A stretch of DNA of 14,684 bases from Flavobacterium sp. (GTDB lineage Bacteria; Bacteroidota; Bacteroidia; Flavobacteriales; Flavobacteriaceae): positions 1 to 14,684 of the forward strand of contig NZ_JAGKWP010000064.1 in NCBI RefSeq assembly GCF_021151785.1, read 5' to 3'. The translations under genes were made by a program, and so were the position numbers. Every line of letters starts with the position of its first letter. Positions within the stretch are counted from its first letter, which is position 1. Below, in pieces: positions 1 to 6,961 of this stretch. The notes beneath the pieces are model-generated. The model saw nothing but the letters and a program-made list of their open reading frames with translations. It was not told the DNA's origin and ran no database searches.

Positions 1-2705
1 AAATTACACTCTTATTTTTTTTAAGCCTATTTAGTGTTACTCTAACTCATGCTCAAACATGTTTGCCACCAGCTGGAGTAACTGTAACTAACATTACTAA
101 TACCTCTGCGGTTATTAGTTGGAATACGGCTTCATCGGCTCAATATTACCAATTATTAATTGGTGTGAATGGTACAACTGTTGGAGGAAACTTAATAGCG
201 CAATCAAGTCCTTTTGTTTTAACTGGTCTAAATTGTGATACAACTTACACGGTTCAATTGTCTTCCGTTTGTAACACGGCAAATAATCCTAGTGCATTAA
301 CAAGTGCTATTACATTTAATACTCTTTCTTGTACGAATAATTTAGGTGAACCACAAAATTTAACAAATTGTGTTGGACCAAATGGAATTGCTTGTTTTGA
401 TTTAACTACTAATAATGCACCAATATTAGGTAATGCAAATCCAAATCAGTATTCGATAAATTATTTTTCTTCATTAAATGATGCAACTAACAATACACTC
501 CCATTAGCTACTCCTTTTTGTATGCCATTAGGAACTGCTACTATTTATGCTAGAATTACAGATATTTCTACTGGAACAATTGCACAAATCAAAGTATTTA
601 CTGTACAAGCTTTAAACTATCAAAATCAAGGAGCTTTACCACACATGACACAATGTGACAATGATAGTAATGGACAAATAAGCTATGATTTAACAACATC
701 ACAAGCGCTAATAAGCACTATAAATCCATTAACTTACCATGGTAGTTTAGCTGATGCTCAAAACAATGTAAACCCAATTGTTAATCCTACTAATTTTATT
801 TTACCTACTTCTGTAAGTTCCTCGACCATCTATATAAGAGAACATATAACCAACGGTTGTGATAATATTTTCAGCAGAGTGCTATTTACACAATTAAATT
901 GTAATGTAGCCTCAAGTTGTAGTAATGCAAATACTTTATGTAATTCAATAGGAGTTCCTTTTGTAAATACGGTTAACTTAGCTAACTCTGGAAATGCTGG
1001 ATGTTTAGGAACTACTCCTAATGCGACTTGGTTTTACTTACCAATTAGTCAATCAGGAAACATCAACTTACAAATAACTCAAGGTAACAATGCCCCATTG
1101 TATAATAATTTAGATGTTGATTATATTATTTATGGTCCATTTAGTTCTCCGATTTCGGGTTGTAGTTCCTATGGATCTGCTAATATTGTAAGCTGTAGCT
1201 ACTCTACTGCTGCAACGGAATATCCATTCATCACTAATGCAGTCGCTGGGCAATATTACCTACTAATGGTAACGAATTTCTCAAATCAACCTGGATTTAT
1301 TACCATTAATAGCATGCCTTCTTCTACTGGTATTATCAATTGTACTGGATTTACATTTAATGCATTCTTGGACAACAATACCAACGGTGTAAAAGATGCT
1401 GGTGAACCCAACTTCCCATTAGGAGAATTCCACTACGAGAAAAACAATGACGGTACAATTCACAACATCACTTCACCACTTGGAGTAGCTTATGTATATG
1501 ATAATGTAGCAACAAATTCATATAATGTAAATTACACCATCAATACAAACTATGCCGCAAATTATACAGTAAATCCAGCAAATTATACAGCGATACACCC
1601 TGCGGCTGGAATGACAACTTATTATTTCCCTGTAGTAGCAACAAATGCATACAATGATTTAGCCGTTACTGTTATACCTGCAAATTTACCAAGACCAGGT
1701 TTCAACTACTTCAATAAACTAGTTTATGCCAACTTAAGTAACCAAATAGTAAGCAATGGAACAGTTACGTTCACGAAACCAACAGCAACAACTGTTACTT
1801 CAACTAATCCTGCAACAACTGCAACTGCAACTGGATTTACTTATAACTTTACCAACTTACTTCCATTTGAAGTAAGAACCATTGATGTAATAATGAGTGT
1901 GCCAGCTTTACCTACTGTTAATGCCGGAGATTATTTAATAAGTAGTGCAACAATTGAACCGTTAGTAGGCGATTTAGTACCAATTAACAATACTAGTACA
2001 GTAAATCAAATTGTAGTAAATGCCTATGATCCAAACGACAAAATGGAAGCACATGGACCTCAAATTGTTTATTCTAATTTTACTTCAAATGATTATTTGT
2101 TCTATACAATCCGTTTTGAAAATACTGGTAACGCTGCTGCTATTAATATCAGAGTGAATGATGTACTAAACAACCAATTGGATGAAACAACATTAGAAAT
2201 GATCAGTGCGAGTCATCCTTATACTTTAGATAGAATCAGTAAAAATTTAAATTGGAGATTCGAAAATATACAACTACCCGTATCTGTTCCTAATACAATG
2301 ATTGGTAAAGGATACATTACATTTAAAATTAAACCTAAAGCAGGTTTTGCTATTGGGGACATTATACCAAATAATGCCTCGATCTATTTTGACTATAATC
2401 CTGCAATCATAACTAATACGTTTACTACGGAATTTGTATCATTCTTAGCAAGTTCTAGTTTTAACCTAGATGCAATCAAAATCTATCCAAATCCAACATC
2501 GGATATAATAAACATAGATGTACAAGAAAATCAAACTCTTCAATCACTAATGGTTTATGACATGCTTGGAAATAAAATAATTCATAAGAATGAGTTTGAA
2601 GCACATAACCAACTTAACTTGGGTAATTTAGCTGCTGGAATTTATTTATTAGAAATAAAAGATGCTAATGACCAACAGTTAATACAAAAAATAATTAAGA
2701 AGTAA
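1..2705 (+). CDS. Large secreted modular protein with T9SS type A sorting domain (5' partial)
   Basis: The frame is open to the left edge; complete codons begin at base 3. Bases 3-62 encode a hydrophobic stretch (ITLLFFLSLFSVTLTHAQTC) that reads as a signal peptide ending in a likely A-Q cleavage region, so the true start is upstream and the TTG at 63 is not the start. Numbering from base 63: a fibronectin type III-like domain (about 1-88); two related Cys-containing repeats of about 90 residues (about 97-183 and 193-281), each with a D-L-T-T motif and an I-Y-x-R strand; a beta-rich Cys domain (about 284-427); an SdrD B-like segment with an Asp/Asn-rich, possibly calcium-binding loop (about 430-525); a DUF11/DUF7619-like region with Y-D-P-N-D-K at 655-660; and a T9SS sorting domain from about 803 (I-Y-P-N-P at 807-811, A-G-I-Y-L-L near 858). 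It is probably exported by Sec, crosses the outer membrane by T9SS and is retained at the surface or released. Its ligand is unknown. Confidence 0.9.
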   Translation, partial: ITLLFFLSLFSVTLTHAQTCLPPAGVTVTNITNTSAVISWNTASSAQYYQLLIGVNGTTVGGNLIAQSSPFVLTGLNCDTTYTVQLSSVCNTANNPSALTSAITFNTLSCTNNLGEPQNLTNCVGPNGIACFDLTTNNAPILGNANPNQYSINYFSSLNDATNNTLPLATPFCMPLGTATIYARITDISTGTIAQIKVFTVQALNYQNQGALPHMTQCDNDSNGQISYDLTTSQALISTINPLTYHGSLADAQNNVNPIVNPTNFILPTSVSSSTIYIREHITNGCDNIFSRVLFTQLNCNVASSCSNANTLCNSIGVPFVNTVNLANSGNAGCLGTTPNATWFYLPISQSGNINLQITQGNNAPLYNNLDVDYIIYGPFSSPISGCSSYGSANIVSCSYSTAATEYPFITNAVAGQYYLLMVTNFSNQPGFITINSMPSSTGIINCTGFTFNAFLDNNTNGVKDAGEPNFPLGEFHYEKNNDGTIHNITSPLGVAYVYDNVATNSYNVNYTINTNYAANYTVNPANYTAIHPAAGMTTYYFPVVATNAYNDLAVTVIPANLPRPGFNYFNKLVYANLSNQIVSNGTVTFTKPTATTVTSTNPATTATATGFTYNFTNLLPFEVRTIDVIMSVPALPTVNAGDYLISSATIEPLVGDLVPINNTSTVNQIVVNAYDPNDKMEAHGPQIVYSNFTSNDYLFYTIRFENTGNAAAINIRVNDVLNNQLDETTLEMISASHPYTLDRISKNLNWRFENIQLPVSVPNTMIGKGYITFKIKPKAGFAIGDIIPNNASIYFDYNPAIITNTFTTEFVSFLASSSFNLDAIKIYPNPTSDIINIDVQENQTLQSLMVYDMLGNKIIHKNEFEAHNQLNLGNLAAGIYLLEIKDANDQQLIQKIIKK

Positions 2706-2723
2706 GACAGAAATTAATTCATA

Positions 2724-2762
2724 AAAAAACTTCCCTAAGAATGAATCCTAGGGAAGTTTTTT
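2724..2762. terminator. Bidirectional intrinsic terminator
   Basis: A perfect 14-bp inverted repeat (AAAAAACTTCCCTA at 2724-2737, TAGGGAAGTTTTTT at 2749-2762) encloses an 11-base loop. It lies between the convergent stop codons of the secreted protein and the 141-residue gene. Each strand reads a hairpin followed by a T run, so it can serve both transcripts. Confidence 0.9.
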
Positions 2763-2777
2763 ATTTAGAAGAGCTTG

Positions 2778-3203
2778 TTAAAAAGCTACATTCCATCTAG
2801 GCAAAACGCCATTTTCATCAAAAAAATGCTGCAATACTTGTCCTTCCAAGTAAGTAGGTATTATTTTTTTTTCATCCGTAAAGGTTTCAAACCAAATAAC
2901 CTCTAATGTAGTTATTCCCTCTTTTTTCATTTGGGTAGGCCAAGAAAACTTTCTTGCTGATTTGGTAAATTGACTGCCATTAACAATTTTGTCAAAAAGA
3001 CCAGATTTTGCTTTTAAAGTCCCATTATTTTGAATAGTTCCTGTTGAACCCACCATGATTAATTCTTTAGTGTCCTCTTTTACATCAAATACTAAAAATA
3101 AACCAGCAGCATGTGCCGGTGCATTACAAACCAAATCTAATTGATCGGCTGTAGTATATTGAAAAGAGTTGGTGTTTTTAAATGTTTTTAATTCTTGATA
3201 CAT
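2778..3203 (-). CDS. Hypothetical small protein, possibly degenerate GIY-YIG-like
   Basis: A 141-residue soluble protein without signal peptide or membrane segment. I do not recognise a characterised member. Residues about 34-53 run G-L-F-L-V-F, a short acidic turn, then I-M-V-G-S-T-G, which resembles the two-strand core of GIY-YIG nucleases with M-V-G in place of Y-I-G. A Glu lies at the start of the last helix (near 120, in Y-L-E-G) and the C-terminus ends L-P-R-W-N, where GIY-YIG domains place a metal-binding Glu and a conserved Asn. The usual Arg after Y-I-G is not obvious, so activity is uncertain. The hairpin at 3220-3252 separates it from sucD upstream, and it ends 15 bases from the shared terminator at 2724-2762, so it is probably a one-gene unit. 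Gene reality is well supported; the family assignment is tentative. Confidence 0.75.
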   Translation of the reverse strand: MYQELKTFKNTNSFQYTTADQLDLVCNAPAHAAGLFLVFDVKEDTKELIMVGSTGTIQNNGTLKAKSGLFDKIVNGSQFTKSARKFSWPTQMKKEGITTLEVIWFETFTDEKKIIPTYLEGQVLQHFFDENGVLPRWNVAF

Positions 3204-3219
3204 AATTTATAAATTAAAA

Positions 3220-3252
3220 AAAGCTCCATCAAGTCAAAACCGATGGAGCTTT
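3220..3252 (-). terminator. Intrinsic terminator of sucD
   Basis: A perfect 11-bp inverted repeat (AAAGCTCCATC at 3220-3230, GATGGAGCTTT at 3242-3252) has an 11-base loop. On the - strand it is followed by a run of seven T. It begins 23 bases after the sucD stop codon. Confidence 0.88.
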
Positions 3253-3275
3253 ACTGTTATGATTGATTAAGAAAA

Positions 3276-4148
3276 TTATCCTAAAATCTCTTTTACTTTT
3301 TTACCTATTTCAGCAGGAGAGTCAACTACATGAATTCCATTTTCTCTCATGATACGCTTTTTAGCTTCAGCTGTATCATCTGCACCACCTACAATAGCAC
3401 CTGCGTGACCCATTGTTCTTCCTTTTGGTGCTGTTTCACCAGCGATGAATCCAACTACTGGCTTTTTGTTACCATCTGCCTTAATCCATTTTGCAGCATC
3501 AGCTTCTAACTGACCACCGATTTCACCAATCATAATGATTAATTCTGTTTCAGGATCATTCATTAATAATTCAACGGCTTCTTTAGTTGTAGTACCAATA
3601 ATAGGGTCACCACCAATACCAATAGCCGTAGTAATACCAAAACCTTGACGTACCACTTGATCTGCTGCTTCATACGTTAAAGTTCCTGACTTAGAAACAA
3701 TACCAACTTTCCCTTTTTTGAAAACAAAACCTGGCATAATACCAACTTTAGCTTCTTCTGGAGTAATTACTCCTGGACAGTTAGGACCAACTAAACGGCA
3801 ATCTTTACCTTTAATATAATCATAAGCTTTAATCATATCAGAAACAGGAATACCTTCAGTGATACAAATGATTACTTTGATTCCAGCATCAGCAGCTTCC
3901 ATGATAGCGTCAGCAGCAAATGCAGGCGGAACAAAAATAATTGATGTATCAGCTCCTGCTTGCTCTACAGCATCTTTAACAGTATTAAAAACAGGTCTAT
4001 CTAAATGAGTAGAACCTCCTTTACCTGGAGTTACACCACCTACAACATTGGTTCCATATTCAATCATTTGTGAAGCGTGGAATGTTCCTTCACTCCCAGT
4101 AAAACCTTGAACGATTATTTTTGAATTTTTATTAACTAAAACACTCAT
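3276..4148 (-). CDS. sucD: Succinyl-CoA synthetase (succinate-CoA ligase), alpha subunit
   Basis: The alpha subunit of the TCA-cycle enzyme that interconverts succinyl-CoA and succinate with substrate-level phosphorylation, acting in the cytoplasm with the beta subunit SucC. At 290 residues it is full length for the family. Visible are the N-terminal CoA-binding Rossmann region (G-F-T-G-S-E-G at 15-21, then G-G-V-T-P-G-K-G-G at 37-45), G-P-N-C-P-G-V-I at 121-128, S-K-S-G-T-L-T-Y-E at 152-160, and the phosphohistidine loop G-H-A-G-A at 247-251, where His248 matches the E. coli phospho-His. The start ATG is followed directly by the conserved N-terminus. sucC is not adjacent. A -7 promoter element lies 25 bases upstream and a terminator follows, so it is probably transcribed alone. 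Confidence 0.97.
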   Translation of the reverse strand: MSVLVNKNSKIIVQGFTGSEGTFHASQMIEYGTNVVGGVTPGKGGSTHLDRPVFNTVKDAVEQAGADTSIIFVPPAFAADAIMEAADAGIKVIICITEGIPVSDMIKAYDYIKGKDCRLVGPNCPGVITPEEAKVGIMPGFVFKKGKVGIVSKSGTLTYEAADQVVRQGFGITTAIGIGGDPIIGTTTKEAVELLMNDPETELIIMIGEIGGQLEADAAKWIKADGNKKPVVGFIAGETAPKGRTMGHAGAIVGGADDTAEAKKRIMRENGIHVVDSPAEIGKKVKEILG

Positions 4149-4173
4149 GATGTTATTTTTTTATAATGTTGAG

Positions 4174-4181
4174 CAAAAGTA
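4174..4181 (-). promoter_or_regulatory. Candidate sucD promoter, -7 element
   Basis: Read on the - strand this is TACTTTTG, an exact match to the Bacteroidetes -7 consensus TAnnTTTG, ending 25 bases before the sucD ATG. I see no good TTTG-type -33 element about 19 bases further upstream, so the call rests on one element and its position. Confidence 0.45.
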
Positions 4182-4222
4182 AGTTTTTTGATAGAAATAA
4201 TGGCATTTTTTTCTATCTTTTT

Positions 4223-4585
4223 TTAAGTAGGTTTGCTAATTTGGTATCCTTTTAAAATTTGATCATCAACAAATTCCCAAACGGTAATAAACCGAGCTAC
4301 TAATTGAAATTGAGTAGTGTTTTCAATAGATGTGGCATAGTGATTATATGCAATACAAACCTTTCCTTCTTCTTCTAATAAATATTTTATTTCTATGGTA
4401 GAATCGGCATAATTTTTCATTAATTCATCCGCTAAATCTAAAATATCTTTTTTAGTTAGTAAGTTGAAATCTGAAGAACTTTGCCATTCCATAACAACAT
4501 CGGGATGTAATACCTGATCTAAGAAAGAACGATTTCTTAAACCATCATTTTGATAAATTTCTAGGATAATCTCTTTAGCAGTCAT
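4223..4585 (-). CDS. NTF2-like / SnoaL-like family protein
   Basis: A 120-residue soluble protein that reads as a cone-shaped NTF2-like fold. An N-terminal helix (A-K-E-I-I-L-E-I-Y, about 3-11) leads to a segment with L-H-P-D-V-V-M-E-W (about 26-34), as in SnoaL-like proteins. There follow a second helix region (about 45-60) and alternating strands including E-I-K-Y-L-L and F-I-T-V-W-E-F. This fold serves as small enzyme, ligand-binding domain or scaffold, and the sequence does not show which. Its ATG overlaps the stop codon of the LpxD-like gene upstream by one base (TAATG), which suggests translational coupling, so the two products probably share expression and perhaps a process. No clear terminator follows on this strand. 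Confidence 0.8.
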   Translation of the reverse strand: MTAKEIILEIYQNDGLRNRSFLDQVLHPDVVMEWQSSSDFNLLTKKDILDLADELMKNYADSTIEIKYLLEEEGKVCIAYNHYATSIENTTQFQLVARFITVWEFVDDQILKGYQISKPT

Positions 4586-5514
4586 TATTTTAATTTTTCT
4601 ATAATCGATGGAATTTTTTTGATGTTAGCAAGCTGTTTTAATTTCTCTCTAGATTCTTCTATCGGTGTACCAAAATAGGTTTTACCTCCTTCAATAGACT
4701 TTGTTACTCCTGTTTGTCCTAAAATTACTGCTTTTGAACCAATGGTAATACCACTAGTAGTACCTACTTGCCCCCAAAGCGTTACTTCGTCTTCAATAAT
4801 TACACAACCTGCAATACCTGTTTGAGCTGCAATTAAACATTTTTGACCAATAACGGTATCATGACCAACATGAACTTGATTATCTAGTTTAGTTCCTGCA
4901 CCAATTGTAGTATCACCTGTAACCCCTCGATCAATAGTACATAATGCCCCTATTCCAACTCGATCTTCGATAACCACTCGACCACCAGATAATAATTGAT
5001 CAAAACCTTCGGGACGTTTTTTGTAATAGAAAGCATCTGCCCCTATGATAGTACCTGATTGAATTACCACATCATCTCCTATGACACAATGGTCATAAAT
5101 AGTAACATTAGCATGAATAAGACAATTTTTGCCTATAGTAACATGATTACCTATAAAACAATTAGGTTGAATAACTGTTTGTTCACCTATTGTAGCTGTG
5201 GCAGAAATAGCGACATGGGCAGAAACAAAAGGTTTAAAATGTCGAGTTAGAACATTGAAGTCTCTAAAAGGGTCATCTGATATTAACAATGCTTTCCCCT
5301 CAGGGCAAGAAACCTCTTTGTTAATTAAAACTATGGTTGCTGCTGACTGTAATGCTTTATCATAATATTTAGGATGATCCACAAAAACAATATCTCCCGG
5401 TTCTACCACGTGGATTTCATTCATTCCTGAAATAGGAAAATCTGCAGGACCTACATAGGCACAAGACAATAGATCAGCGATTTCTTTTAATTGATGTATT
5501 CTTGAAAACTTCAT
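4585..5514 (-). CDS. LpxD-like hexapeptide-repeat acyltransferase, divergent paralog
   Basis: A 309-residue protein of the LpxD family: an N-terminal uridine-binding-like domain (about 1-95), a left-handed beta-helix of hexapeptide repeats (about 100-275) and a C-terminal helix. LpxD transfers a 3-hydroxyacyl chain to the 2-amino group of UDP-3-O-acyl-glucosamine. Family blocks seen are T-I-D-R-G at 193-197 and K-L-D-N-Q-V-H-V-G-H at 209-218, where His218 aligns with the catalytic His of LpxD (E. coli His239). It differs from the LpxD at 8367-9383 at key places: the second conserved His (E. coli His276, here His278 of the other copy) aligns with Gly255; the uridine-pocket Asn aligns with His47 (F-V-D-H-P-K-Y); and the D-G-F-G-F loop reads D-A-F-Y-Y (160-164). 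It may therefore use another nucleotide sugar or acyl donor. It is separated from efp by a hairpin and overlaps the NTF2-like gene by one base. Confidence 0.85.
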   Translation of the reverse strand: MKFSRIHQLKEIADLLSCAYVGPADFPISGMNEIHVVEPGDIVFVDHPKYYDKALQSAATIVLINKEVSCPEGKALLISDDPFRDFNVLTRHFKPFVSAHVAISATATIGEQTVIQPNCFIGNHVTIGKNCLIHANVTIYDHCVIGDDVVIQSGTIIGADAFYYKKRPEGFDQLLSGGRVVIEDRVGIGALCTIDRGVTGDTTIGAGTKLDNQVHVGHDTVIGQKCLIAAQTGIAGCVIIEDEVTLWGQVGTTSGITIGSKAVILGQTGVTKSIEGGKTYFGTPIEESREKLKQLANIKKIPSIIEKLK

Positions 5515-5534
5515 TCGTTGAATTTATATCAAAT

Positions 5535-5570
5535 AAAAATAGTGAATAACCTTAATCATTCACTATTTTT
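5535..5570 (-). terminator. Hairpin terminator or attenuator after efp
   Basis: A perfect 13-bp inverted repeat (AAAAATAGTGAAT at 5535-5547, ATTCACTATTTTT at 5558-5570) has a 10-base loop. On the - strand it follows the efp stop by 10 bases and ends in T5, then A, then TTTG. It lies inside the 66-base gap before the LpxD-like gene, so it should end or reduce transcription from the lpx-efp genes. Confidence 0.75.
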
Positions 5571-5580
5571 ATAATTTTAA

Positions 5581-6141
5581 CTATACTCGCTCCATGTACT
5601 TTCCTGTAGCCGTATCGATTTTAATTTTATCACCTTCATTGATAAACAAAGGCACATTTACAGTAGCCCCAGTTTCAACTGTTGCTGGCTTAGTAGCATT
5701 GGTAGCTGTATTTCCCTTTACTCCAGGTTCAGCATAAGTAACCTCTAAAATAATATTAGCAGGCATATCAACAGCTAATGGCATATCGGTTTCTGTATTG
5801 ATTTGAACCATTACATTCGTTCCTTCCTTTAACAAATCTGGAGCATCTAGAACATCTCTATTTAATGTAATTTGTTCAAAAGTCTCCGTATTCATGAAGT
5901 GAAAATCCACACCTTCATTGTATAAATATTGAAAAGTATGTGTTTCAACACGAACTGTTTCAATCTTATGTCCTGCAGAAAAAGTATTATCTAAAACTTT
6001 TCCATTAGTTAATGATTTTAGTTTAGTTCTTACGAAAGCTGGACCTTTTCCTGGTTTTACGTGTAAGAATTCAACAATTTTATAAATATCATGGTTAAAT
6101 TTAATACATAACCCGTTTTTGATATCTGATGTTGTAGCCAT
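5581..6141 (-). CDS. efp: Translation elongation factor P
   Basis: EF-P binds ribosomes stalled at consecutive prolines, between the P and E sites, and promotes peptide bond formation. The length, 186 residues, is typical. Three domains are visible: an N-terminal KOW-like domain (about 1-62) with the tip loop P-G-K-G-P-A, where Lys32 corresponds to the modified Lys34 of E. coli; a central OB domain (about 63-125); and a C-terminal OB domain (about 128-186) with the family signature E-P-G-V-K-G-N-T, K-P-A-T-V-E-T-G-A and V-P-L-F-I. The tip residue is Lys, so this is a lysine-type and not an arginine-type EF-P; no modification enzyme is encoded in the window. It lies 29 bases after lpxA and is probably co-transcribed with the lipid A genes. 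Confidence 0.97.
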   Translation of the reverse strand: MATTSDIKNGLCIKFNHDIYKIVEFLHVKPGKGPAFVRTKLKSLTNGKVLDNTFSAGHKIETVRVETHTFQYLYNEGVDFHFMNTETFEQITLNRDVLDAPDLLKEGTNVMVQINTETDMPLAVDMPANIILEVTYAEPGVKGNTATNATKPATVETGATVNVPLFINEGDKIKIDTATGKYMERV

Positions 6142-6170
6142 TTTAAAAATATTTAATTATATGATTGATT

Positions 6171-6959
6171 TTATAAAGTACTTCCGGTGTAGCCTTTCAT
6201 AATTCCTCTTGAAGAATTACGAATAAACTGAATAATATCGTCACGTTCAGGAGTAGCTTCCATTTCTGCTTCAATAATACTCAAAGCTTGTGTTGTATTG
6301 TAATTTTTTTGATATAAAATTCTATAAATATCTTGTATTTCTCTAATTTTCTCTGTGGTAAAACCTCTCCTTCTTAAACCTACAGAGTTAATACCTACAT
6401 AAGACAAGGGCTCTTTGGCTGCTTTTGTGAAAGGAGGAACATCTTTACGAACTAAACTTCCACCAGAAATCATAGCATGATCTCCAATGGAAATGAACTG
6501 ATGCACCGCTGCAAGTCCACCTATAACAGCAAAATTACCAACAGTAACATGTCCAGCTAACGCTACATTATTAACAATAATAGCATTATCGCCAATATGA
6601 CAATCATGCGCAATATGTGCTGTAGCCATAATTAAACAATTTTTACCAATCACTGTTTTTCCCGAGGCAATTGTACCTCTATTGATTGTAACACATTCTC
6701 TAATAGTTGTATTGTCACCAATAATAGCAAGAGAATCTTCGCCTCCAAATTTCAAATCTTGAGGTACAGCGGAAATAACGGCTCCAGGGAAAATATTACA
6801 ATTTTTACCAATTCTTGCTCCCTCCATTATGGTTACGTTGGAACCAATCCAAGTTCCTTCTCCTATTTCAACATTATTATGTATAGTAGTAAAAGGATCG
6901 ATTACAACATTTCGAGCAATTTTGGCTCCTGGATGTACATAGGCTAAAGGTTGATTCAT
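6171..6959 (-). CDS. lpxA: Acyl-ACP--UDP-N-acetylglucosamine O-acyltransferase
   Basis: LpxA catalyses the first step of lipid A synthesis, moving a 3-hydroxyacyl group from ACP to the 3-OH of UDP-GlcNAc in the cytoplasm. It is 262 residues, the usual length: a hexapeptide beta-helix (about 1-190) followed by a helical C-terminus with G-L-R-R-R-G-F (194-200). The catalytic block A-H-I-A-H-D-C lies at 114-120; His118 matches E. coli His125, and His115, His137 and His153 match His122, His144 and His160. By the same seven-residue offset, Gly166 matches E. coli Gly173, the ruler residue that permits long acyl chains, while the E. coli His191 position is Pro184. The start lies 2 bases after the lpxC-fabZ stop (TAATTATG), which implies coupled translation. 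Confidence 0.97.
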   Translation of the reverse strand: MNQPLAYVHPGAKIARNVVIDPFTTIHNNVEIGEGTWIGSNVTIMEGARIGKNCNIFPGAVISAVPQDLKFGGEDSLAIIGDNTTIRECVTINRGTIASGKTVIGKNCLIMATAHIAHDCHIGDNAIIVNNVALAGHVTVGNFAVIGGLAAVHQFISIGDHAMISGGSLVRKDVPPFTKAAKEPLSYVGINSVGLRRRGFTTEKIREIQDIYRILYQKNYNTTQALSIIEAEMEATPERDDIIQFIRNSSRGIMKGYTGSTL

Positions 6960-6961
6960 AA

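Noticed and set aside
63..65. TTG as the start codon of the large secreted protein
   Set aside because: The frame continues upstream to the window edge and encodes a signal peptide, so the gene is 5' partial.
5059..5250. Open frames antisense to the hexapeptide-repeat genes (also 6759-6947)
   Set aside because: They lie wholly inside well-supported lpxD-like and lpxA genes; their Asn/Ile/Tyr-rich composition reflects the opposite strand of the repeats.
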